Shown one piece after another: positions 23,152 to 35,100 of a DNA stretch of 64,000 bases. Numbering within the stretch: position 1 is the first letter of the stretch; each line of letters starts with the position of its first letter. The DNA comes from Mytilus edulis (taxonomy: Eukaryota; Mollusca; Bivalvia; Mytilida; Mytilidae): the NCBI RefSeq assembly GCF_963676685.1, contig NC_092355.1, positions 81,373,176 to 81,437,175 on the forward strand, written 5' to 3'. Under the pieces are notes generated by a model that ran no database searches, had not been told where the DNA came from, and was given only the letters and a program-made list of their open reading frames with translations. A program made the position numbers and the translations under genes.

Positions 23152-26100
23152 TTAAATATCAATAATGACAAAGACTTCATGTTTATCTTCATCATAGATC
23201 TGCATATTAGAATAGGTGATGGCTTTTACTTCTGTTCCCTGAAAAATATAACCAATCAAATATTAGAATAGGTGATGGCTTTTACTTCTGTTCTCTGAAA
23301 AATATAACCAATCAAATATTAGAATAGGTGATGGCTTTTACTTCTGTTCCCTGAAAAACATAACCAATCAGATGGCTTTTACTTCTGTTCCCTGAAAAAC
23401 ATAACCAATCAAATATTAGAATAGGTGATGGCTTTTACTTCTGTTCCCTGAAAAACATAACCAATCACATATTAGAATAGGTGATGGCTTTTACTTCTGT
23501 TCCCTGAAAAATATAACCAATCAAATATTAGAATAGGCGATGGCTTTAACTTCTGTTCGCTAAAAACATAACCAATCAAATATTAGAATAGGTGATGGCT
23601 TTTACTTCTGTTCCCTAAAAAACATAACCAATCAAATATTAGAATAGGTGATGGCTTTTACTTCTGTTCCCTGAAAAACATAACCAATCAAATATTAGAA
23701 TAGGTGATGGCTTTTACTTCTGTTCCCTGAAAAACATAACCAATCAAATATTAGAATAGGTGATGGCTTTTACTTCTGTTCCCTGAAAAACATAACCAAT
23801 CAAATATTAGAATAGGTGATGGCTTTTACTTCTGTTCCCTAAAAAACATAACCAATCAAATATTAGAATAGGTGATGGCTTTTACTTCTGTTCCCTAAAA
23901 AACATAACCAATCAAATATTAGAATAGGTGATGGCTTTTACTTCTGTTCCCTGAAAAACATAACCAATCAAATATTAGAATAGGTGATGGCTTTTACTTC
24001 TGTTCCCTGAAAAACATAACCAATCAAATATTAGAATAGGTGATGGCTTTTACTTCTGTTCCCTGAAAAACATAACCAATCACATATTAGAATAGGTGAT
24101 GGCTTTTACTTTTGTTCCCTAAAAAACATAAACAATCAAATATTAGAATAGGTGATGGCTTTTACTTCTGTTCCCTAAAAAACATAACCAATCAAATATT
24201 AGAATAGGTGATGGCTTTTACTTCTGTTCCCTAAAAAACATAAACAATCAAATATTAGAATAGGTGATGGCTTTTACTTCTGTTCCCTGAAAAACATAAC
24301 CAATCACATATTAGAATAGGTGATGGCTTTTACTTTTGTTCCCTAAAAAACATAAACAATCAAATATTAGAATAGGTGATGGCTTTTACTTCTGTTCCCT
24401 GAAAAAGATAACCAATCACATATTAGAATAGGTGATGGCTTTTACTTCTGTTCCCTAAAAAATATAACCAATCAAATATTAGAATAGGTGATGACTTTTA
24501 CTTTTGTTCCCTGAAAAACATAACCAATCAAATATTAGAATAGGTGATGGCTTTTACTTCTGTTCCCTGAAAAACATAACCAATCACATATTAGAATAGG
24601 TGATGGCTTTTACTTCTGTTCCCTAAAAAACATAACCAATCACATATTAGAATAGGTGATGGCTTTTACTTCTGTTCCCTAAAAAACATAACCAATCAAA
24701 TATTATAATAGGCGATGGCTTTTACTTCTGTTCCCTGAAAAACATAACCAATCACATATTAGAATAGGTGATGGCTTTTACTTCTGTTCCCTAAAAAACA
24801 TAACCAATCAAATATTAGAATAGGTGATGGCTTTTACTTCTGTTCCCTGAAAAATATAACCAATCAAATATTAGAATAGGTGATGGCTTTTACTTCTGTT
24901 CCCTAAAAAACATGACCAATCAAATATTAGAATAGGTGATGGCTTTTACTTCTGTTCCCTGAAAAATATAAACAATCAAATATTAGAAAAGGTGATGGCT
25001 TTTACTTCTGTTCCCTAAAAAACATTAACCAATCAAATATAAGAATAGGTGATGGCTTTTACTTCTGTTCCCTGAAAAACATAACCAATCAAATATTAGA
25101 ATAGGTGATGGCTTTTACTTCTGTTCCCTAAAAAACATTAACCAATCAAATATTAGAATAGGTGATGGCTTTTACTTCTGTTCCCTGAAAAACATAACCA
25201 ATCAAATATTAGAATAGGTGATGGCTTTTACTTCTGTTCCCTGAAAAACATAACCAATCAAATATTAGAATAGGTGACGGCTTTTACTTCTGTTCCCTGA
25301 AAAACATAACCAATCAAATATTAGAATAGGTGATGGCTTTTACTTCTGTTCCCTAAAAAACATAACCAACCAAATATTAGAATAGGTGATGGCTTTTACT
25401 TCTGTTCCCTGAAAAACATAACCAATCAAATATTAGAATAGGTGATGGCTTTTACTTCTGTTCCCTAAAAAACATAACCAATCAAATATTAGAATAGGTG
25501 ATGGCTTTTACTTCTGTTCCCTAAAAAACATAACCAATCAAATATTAGAATAGGTGATGGCTTTTACTTCTGTTCCCTGAAAAACATAACCAATCACATA
25601 TTAGAATAGGTGATGGCTTTTACTTCTGTTCCCTAAAAAACATAACCAACCAAATATTAGAATAGGTGATGGCTTTTACTTCTGTTCCCTGAAAAACAAA
25701 ACCAATCAAATATTAGAATAGGTGATGGCTTTTACTTCTGTTCCCTGAAAAACATAACCAATGAAATATTAGAATAGGTGATGGCTTTTACTTCTGTTCC
25801 CTGAAAAACATAACCAATCAAATATTAGAATAGGTGATGGCTTTTACTTCTGTTCCCTGAAAAACATAACCAATGAAATATTAGAATAGGTGATGGCTGT
25901 TACTTCTGTTCCCTAAAAAACATAACCAATCACATATTAGAATAGGTGATGGCTTTTACTTCTGTTCCCTGAAAAACATAACCAATCAAATATTAGAATA
26001 GGTGATGGCTTTTACTTCTGTTCCCTAAAAAACATAACCAATCAAATATTAGAATAGGTGATGGCTTTTACTTCTGTTCCCTGAAAAACATAACCAATCA

Positions 26101-29100
26101 AATATTAGAATAGGTGATGGCTTTTACTTCTGTTCCCTAAAAAACATAACCAATCAAATATTAGAATAGGTGATGGCTTTTACTTCTGTTCCCTAAAAAA
26201 CATAACCAATCAAATATTAGAATAGGTGATGGCTTTTACTTCTGTTCCCTGAAAAACATAACCAATCAAATATTAGAATAGGTGATGGCTTTTACTTCTG
26301 TTCCCTAAAAACATAACCAATCAAATATTAGAATAGGTGATGGCTTTTACTTCTGTTCCCTGAAAAACATAACCAATCAAATATTAGAATAGGTGATGGC
26401 TTTTACTTCTGTTCCCTGAAAAACATAACCAATCAAATATTAGAATAGGTGATGGCTTTTACTTCTGTTCCCTGAAAAACATAACCAATCAAATATTAGA
26501 ATAGGTGATGGCTTTTACTTCTGTTCCCTGAAAAACATAACCAATCAAATATTAGAATAGGTGATGGCTTTTACTTCTGTTCCCTAAAAAACATAACCAA
26601 TCACATATTAGAATAGGTGATGGCTTTTACTTCTGTTCCCTGAAAAACATAACCAATCAAATATTAGAATAGGTGATGGCTTTTACTTCTGTTCCCTAAA
26701 AATACATAACCTATCAAATATTAGAATAGGTGTAGGCTTTTACTTCTGTTCCCTAAAAATACATAACCTATCAAATATTAGAATAGGTGTAGGCTTTTAC
26801 TTCTGTTCCCTGAAAAACATAACCAATCACATATTAGAATAGGTGTAGGCTTTTACTTCTGTTCCCTAAAAAACATAACCAATCAAATATTAGAGTAGGT
26901 GATGGCTTTTACTTCTGTTCCCTGAAAAACATAACCAATCACATATTAGAATAGGTGTAGGCTTTTACTTCTGTTCCCTGAAAAAACATAACCAATCACA
27001 TATTAGAATAGGTGTAGGCTTTTACTTCTGTTCCCTAAAAAACATAACCAATCAAATATTAGAATAGGTGACGGCTTTTACTTCTGTTCTCTGAAAAACA
27101 TAACCAATCAAATATTAGAATAAGTGATGGCTTTTACTTCTGTTCCCTGAAAAACATAACCAATCACATATTAGAATAGGTGATGGCTTTTACTTCTGTT
27201 CCCTAAAAAACATAACCAATCAAATATTAGAATAGGTGATGGCTTTTACATCTGTTCCCTGAAAAACATAACCAATCAAATATTAGAATAGGTGATGGCT
27301 TTTACTTCTGTTCCCTGAAAAATATAACCAATCACATATTTAGACAAGCATTAGCCTTTCAAAAAGGGCTAGTTGACTCTTAGCTGATGAAAATGGAAAG
27401 TGCTCTCGATTTGTAGATTAATTCATTTACTAGAATAGCCATGTGCATCAATCAACAAATTTTACCACACGTGAGGTCACACGTCATGAAGTAGTATATA
27501 TCGTTTAACATTGTTGTTTACGAAACTCCAGGAGATTCGACTATTTATAGATAAAAGTTACCTGTGTACCAATATCATGAATATGCATGATTAATGACCA
27601 GGCAAAATCTAATTGCTAAAATAGCGAGGACAAATCCGATACTCTACGGGATTGAAGGACATTTACTAGGTTTGGATTGTCCTTACCAATCAATAAACTT
27701 TGATTATTCACGTCTCATTATATCTTCCAATCAGGTAGCAAGAAAAATTCACGAACTGATTGTCCATCGTTCAATTCTAATATCGACTCCTAGGAGTCGA
27801 TAATAAAACAATTGAAAGTAGAATATGTTTGTTCTTGTACTGTTGATTCATTATTATTCTTTGTATAATATTATTAATTCGTATATTTTAACAAATTTGA
27901 TTCGTTTAGGGATAGTCACATGTCAAACAATATTTGTGAAGGTAGAGAGAACACGGCGGATAGCAAAAAGCATATTGCACGGTTATTTTTAGAATTTATA
28001 AAAAACGATTATACTTTGTGACGTCATGTCATGAATTCTGACATGATATTGTTAACGTTTTGAAACAATTGATTATTTGACAAAAAAATCTTCAAATGCA
28101 TAAGATGTCAAACAAACAAATAAAGTAAATAAAATAACAACTAATATTTTGTTACTGTCAAGGAGACAATATGATATTTATAAAATTCCAGCAAAATCAA
28201 ATAAGGATTTTGATACAAATATGGTATGAAATTAATAATATAACAAATATAGCCTTTGTATGAGGTCAATACCGGATATATCGACCCGAAGAAGTATATC
28301 GACCTCGGACTTCGTCCTCAGTCAATATACTTCTTTCAGGTCATTATATCCTTGTATCGACCTCATACAAAGGCTTTATTTGTATATTATTGGTTTTCGT
28401 GGGTACAGGTAAACCAAGAAATTAAATGTTCAACGAATGACAAATTTTGTATCAGGTTGTATGCAGGCTTTGGCAAAACCATGAAATCAAATATCCACAA
28501 AAAGACAAGTTTTATGCATTCCTCGAAAATTGTAAAAAAATCTTTTATTTTTACTTCTCATATTTAGAATTTATATCTGGGACTAGTAATAATATGTTAT
28601 TTCTTAGAAATTATACAAAAGTATATGATTTATTCATATTAAGAATGACACCAATAAAAACAGGACCTCTCCAAAACAATATTACCGTAATAATGGGTGG
28701 CAACTTATTCTATTCATTTACATTACTTTGTTGTTTAATTTTGTAGAAATCTCACAAATACAATGGGCAATATAGCTTTAATAATTACCACTTGTAACGG
28801 GATGACCTTTACAATGATCTGATTAGTAAGGACCAGGCCGTACACAGAGGAGGATCCAGCCATTTAAAAAAAAGGGGTATCTAACCCAGGACAAAGGGGG
28901 TTCCAACTACATGTCCCCCATTTAAATGCATTGATCGTCCAAAAAAGGTGGGTTCCAACCCCCAGAACCCCCGCCCCCTGGATCCGCCACTGATAAATAT
29001 GATAATATAAAACCTACCTGAGGATGTTTTGATATATCAAATTCTTCTCCATAACTGAAAATTAAAACGACAGATTTTTAATAAATAACATTGCACTTCA

Positions 29101-32100
29101 ATCCATTCAAAAGGCATGTTTTGTTTCCCCCCATTGACATCCTTCATGCCGATGAGAATTCGAACTCACATGTATTGTGTTAATGACCAGTTTAGTGCAG
29201 TTTCACAGTTAACTTTAAAAGATTCAGTATTTCATATCTTTTAATTAGTCATGATAATTCCTGATCAAGAGTCACCAATTTAGTGCAGTTTCACTTGTTT
29301 CTTTAAAGAATATAATAGTGTATAAATAACAAATAGCTGAGGAGGTGATATAGTAGATGGTTATTACGAGAATTTCTTTCGAGGAGTAACAGTCTGTTCT
29401 ATTTATATCATCTCAGTCATGTGTTATTTAATTTATTGTAATGAACATAGTAACTGCCCATTAAATTTGAAATTGAAAGTGATGAGTAGTACATAACAAC
29501 AATTAGTATAGAATTAAGCTTACCAATTATTATTTGATCGTTTCCCTCAGTTTTAGTTTGTAACCCGGATTAGTTTTTGTCTCTATCGATTTATGAGTTT
29601 TAAACAGCGGTATACTACTGTTGCCTTTATTCATCAAGCATGTCCATGAATGGTAATAAGCCATTAGATAAAATAAATTATCTCCGTCTTATTAACCAAT
29701 CAAAATCTGACATTTTAACATGAAGTGTAATAAATGGAATATTGATAATACAACTCTTTCCCAAACTATTTAAACTCACCCTTTACACTTCAGTTTTAAA
29801 TTTTCTTTATCAAATTCTGTTATTTCAACAACCTGTGAAAACAAAGCATACTATAATTTCAAATAATTCTGCTGCACGCATTTATCATTTACCATAAAGT
29901 GTTCTAACATTTATCATTTATCATAAAGTGTTCTAACATTTATCATATATTGTTCTAACATTTATCATTTAGTGTTCCAACATTTATCATAGTGTTCTAA
30001 CACTTATCACAAAGTGTTCTAACATTTATCATATAGTGTTCCAACATTTATCATAGAGTGGTCTAACATTTATCTTAAAAGTTATCTAACATTTATCATA
30101 TAGTGTTCTAACATTTATCATATAGTGTTCCAACATTTATCATCAAGTGTTCTAACATTTATCATATAATGTTCTAACATTTATATAGTGTTCAAACATT
30201 TATCATTTAGTGTTCTAACATTTATCATTTAGTGTTCTAACATTTATCATTAAGTGTTCTATTATTTATCATCTATTGGTTTAACATTAATCATATAGTG
30301 TTCTAACATTTATCATAAAGTGTTCTAACATTTATCATATAGTGTTCTATCATTTGTCTTAAAGTGGTCATGTTTATGATATATTTATGTATTATTAGTT
30401 AGACTTACCCTGGGGATAAAGAAAGGTTCTGCAGAAAATAAGACTTACTCTGGGTATAAAGAAAGGTTCTGCAGAAAATAAGACTTACTCTGGGTATAAA
30501 GAAAGGTTCAGCAGAAAGACTTACCCTGGGGATAAAGAAAGGTTCTGCAGAAAGACTTACCCTGGGGATAAAGAAAGGTTCTGCAGAAAGACTTACCCTG
30601 GGGATAAAGAAAGGTTCTGCAGAAAATACAAATAGCCATTCATCTAAAAAGTGAAATAACAGATTTTCCATGTCATCAGCTGAAAAAGAGGAAAATTGAA
30701 ATAAAAACTTGCACACATTGTGTCTGTGTTTCTACTTATTGATAAACTAAGCATATATAGATAATAGGATTAAAAATGTCAAGGGAATAGCTTGATACAA
30801 CCGTACAGGTCAAACCATGAACAGTTTTGACAGTACATTCAAGCTTAATACAGCTCTGAATTTGGGTTGTGATTAAATATTTGATACAGCATATTAAGTT
30901 ACTCGAATAAATGTGGTCAAAGAACTGGATAATTTTAAATTGGACGTTTACCTTATATGGTAAAATGTGTTTTTTTTTGCTGTACATCTACTGTTTTTGT
31001 GTCATGGATGAATACCCCATATCCTTTGTTTTTTTTAATTATATCCATGAAATGTTATGTCAACATTAAAGTTCTGACTGCTGCATTAAAATATTGAGGT
31101 CTTTAAGTCTTCTTCATACATGTACTGATAGTGTGTGATGGATGAAAACATTAACATGATTAAAGTGCTGACTTCTGTATTAACAATTGAGGTCTTAAAG
31201 TCTTCTTTACCAGGGGCGTAGCTAGAAAGAAACGATGTGGAAGCAACTACCGCCGAGCGGAGCGATGCGAAAAAAATTTGGGACCCTATTATGCAGATTT
31301 TTTTTTTTCGGTTTTCGGTCATAGGACGGTAAAAAGAGGAGCTATATGTTGATAAAAATTTATGAATGTAAAACTATTAAAAAATCTTCTGAATATAGTA
31401 ATACATAAACAACACATATTTGTGATACAGAATTTACTCAAAATTGTCCAAAATCTGCTCTTCAGGTCTGGGCAGAAACAAACTTCTCTATCACTTTGTC
31501 AACATTCACACTCAAATCCCGATGAATATGCAGTAATGCTATGTAACTTTCGTTGTTCATTGTTGATCGTACATTTGTTTTCAATTACATACGTAGTACC
31601 GTGACTGATAGATCTCAGGGCCATCATGGCATGGTAGCACTCGCGAGATGTTATAAACCAGCGTACGTGTTCCGCATCGAGCGACCTCCCAATTGAATTC
31701 GTCAAAATTACATGCTAGGTCAGTTTCTTATGTTTCAGACAATATTGAGATTTGTTCGTTTGTGATATTTCCTACAACACGATGAAGCAGATACAGCACA
31801 AAGAAGCGATTTTCTGATAACTTGATGCGACTCCACTGTCCAGTGGCCTTATCAAATGGTATATAAACGCAAAAAATAATGAGACTTTCCAATACTGTTT
31901 TGGCGTGGTTGCAGGGTGATTGTCTCCGGTAGTTTGTCAACCACATCGCCTTGGCATATTTTCAACGATATCGAAGGGATCTGATAATTAATGCCGATTG
32001 GTACATCTCATTCCCAACTGATGAACTGTACACTGTAAAATGTGCTCCAAAACTACATATCTTTATTCTTAGACTGAGTATTACAAATTCAAAAGTAAAA

Positions 32101-35100
32101 ATCTTGTAAAAGATACAAGTTACCTTCCGATTTTGTCATAATCTCAAAAAAAAAATTTATTATGAAACCAAATGTCGTTATTTAATGATATTTCATCAAT
32201 TAAAAAAAGTGACGACATAGGTGTTTCCCTTATTAACATTCAATTTATAAATTTTTATTTTGCCATTTCTTTTTTGAATGCCAAATCAATGTGAACGCAA
32301 CTTCGGACCTACAATCTTTTTCTGAATGAACAGCTTCATCAACACTTGTAACTAGATTGTCAAACTAATATCCGCGATAGACGGAAAAGACACCAACAGT
32401 CTCCGATTCCGATTGACCAACTCATCCTTCTCTCTTCTGCTTTTTTGTTTTTGTTTTTTTGTTTGTTTTGTGAAAACGACGTGGATGTACGTGCTGTCGT
32501 GCTTCCGGGTAGCTACGCCCCTGTTTACATGTACTGGTTTTGTGTGATGGATGAAAACATTAACATGATTAAAGTGCTGACTTCTGCATTAACAATTGAG
32601 GTCTTAAAGTCTTCTTTACATGTACTGATTTTGTGTGATGGATGAAAACATTAACATGATTAAAGTGCTGACTTCTGTATTAACAATTGAGGTCTTAAAG
32701 TCTTCTTTACATGTACTGATTTTGAGTGATGGATGAAAACATTAACAAGATTAAAGTGCTGACTTCTGTATTAACAATTGAGGTCTTAAAGTCTTCTTTA
32801 CATGTACTGGTTTTGTGTGATGGATGAAAACATTAACAAGATTAAAGTGCTGACTTCTGTATTAACAATTGAGGTCTTAAATAAAATTGAGAATGGAAAT
32901 GGGGAATGTGTCAAAGAGACAACAACCAGACCAATTAAAAAACAACAGCAGAGGGTCACCAACAGGTCTTCAATGTAGCGAGAAATTCCCGCACCCGGAG
33001 GCGTCCTTCAGCTTAAAGTCTTCTTTACATGTACTGGTTTTGTGTGATGGATGAAAACATTAACATGATTAAAGTGCTGACTTCTGCATTAACAATTGAG
33101 GTCTTAAGGATGTACTTAGGTGAGGTTAGGTAAAAATTAATAAATTAAGAAGTTAAAATTGATTCTATAAGCTGGTAGAGCATCAATTAAGGATAAAAAT
33201 AAGCTAAAAATATTGATAGGTCATGGACCTTCTTTTCGAGATATTTGAGATTTAAAATATGGCGGGAAAAGGCTGACTCTGACTTTTACCTTATATTTGC
33301 ATTGGTATTATTAGTTCTCAAAACAAAAGAAAGAAAATTAAGAATCTTCTTAAATTTTGGTAAATGACCTTTCATGAGCTTCTAAGTCTTATATGAAAAA
33401 ATAAATGGGTGTTATGGGGCAAAATATTTTACATTGTATTGTAAGGAAAAACACCAAGGAGTCCGAACATTTGACACAAATTCCAAAACCTCACATAAGT
33501 ACATCCTTAAAGTCTTCTTCATACATACTCATACTTATAGATTATCTCTGGTCAAAACAACAAGATAGATTTTCTAGCTTGAGCTGGTACAGGGAAAGTG
33601 AGAAAAGCAATCAAGCTAAGATGACCAATGCTAATCTGTTTATTGCTATATTACCAAAAACAACGTTGTCTATTTCTTTGACAACAGCATGTGCGCCCAT
33701 AATTACTGGCGATAATTTTTCATATCACTCTACTGTGCTGAGAAAAGAATTATAAGTCAATAAAATAAATGTAAAATTTTTGTAAAACAGCGATAATGCA
33801 CAATACGACCTAAGTGTGTCTGTCATTTTACGAGACTGTAGTCTGGTGTCATGACCTTACCTTCCACTTCTATTTCCTGTGTGTCTGTCATTTCTACCCG
33901 ACTGTAGTCTGTTGTCATATAACCAAACATGGCTGTTGCACATTGTTCAAATGCTTCTTTTAAATTATCTCCCCCTGAAAATCTCAAGTTAAGGAAAAAA
34001 TAACAACAAAATACTGAACTACTAGGAAAATTCTCAAAACCGAAAGTCCCTAATCAAATGGCAAAATCATAACCTTCTCACGTATCAAATGAATGGATAA
34101 AAACTGTCATATTCCTGACTTGTTACATGCATATTCGTATGTAGACAATTAAAAACATTTATTTTAACTGCAATATAGAATTACATTTCTATTTGAGATG
34201 TCTGCATAATGAGTTAAAAGTGATCTATAAATTATTAAAAAAACTGGAGGCATCGTTCAGACTTTAGAATTAATGCAATAATCATGATCACTTTCGTCAG
34301 AAATATTAGCATTACATGGGGTATTATCTAGCCATCTTTTTTCTGGTGTATAGCATCTGCATTTGATTAATAACTTCTCCCACATTTTCTCTATTGATTT
34401 CTGTGCATGAAGATTCAGATGTATTACATAATTCATTAAACAACCAAATATATCTGTCCATACCTATGATATACTACATACACTCTCATTACCTGTGATT
34501 TATTTATATTGTTGGGTAACAAAAGGATACATGCATGCAACCTAAAACATATATATAAATAATTAATGACTTTTTATCATGTTAACATGGTTAATATTCA
34601 CTTACAAAATGAATCAATGCTTATAGATTTTTGTCTTTTTGTCTGAGTCAGAAATTTTTATCACACTAAGCACAAATATTTTTTCCTTTATTTTTTTCAA
34701 TGTTATCAATCAAATTATTTTTTCAAAATTTAACGCTTTAACATGTATAAGGTATGAGGAAATCTGGATTCAGAATATTTTTGTCAACTCAGTTAAAGGT
34801 TTATGTAACTCGGTTTGAGTTACTCGGTTAAAGGTTAGTGTAACTCGGTGTGTGTTACTCAGTTAAAGTTTGTGTAACTCTTTTAAAGGTTTGTGCATGT
34901 TGTGTAACTTGGTTTGATTGTGTAACTCTGTTAAAGGTTTGTGTAACTCAGTTAAAGTTTTGTGTAACTCAGTTAAAGGTTTGTGTAACTCGGTTAAAGG
35001 TTTGTGTAACTCGGTTAAAGGTTTGTGTAACTCAGTTTAAGGTTTGTGTAACTCGGTTAAAGGTTTGTGTAACTCGGTTAAAGGTTTGTGTAACTCAGTT

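Larger units (their letters stand above)
30990..33103. repeat. 91-bp tandem array in archease intron 4, invaded by three elements
   Basis: Units contain GATGGATGAAAACATTAACA, AAAGTGCTGACTTCTG and TTAACAATTGAGGTCTTAAA, then GTCTTCTTTACATGTACTG. About six units remain. The array is split by a TIR element at 31211-32523, a SINE-like copy at 32882-33011 and a MITE at 33108-33506. A stub of the unit resumes at 33511. Confidence 0.9.

Noticed and set aside
23199-27344. CRISPR-like regular array of about 56 bp
   Set aside because: The units are contiguous without unique spacers and the host is an animal; it is a tandem satellite derived from archease exon 8.
27594-27803. 69-codon plus-strand frame MTRQNLIAKIARTNPILYG
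   Set aside because: It runs into a palindrome and has no recognisable domain or partner exons.
31086-31322. Minus-strand frame across the left end of the CAGGGGCGTAGC element
   Set aside because: It spans the junction of array and transposon, so it cannot be one gene.
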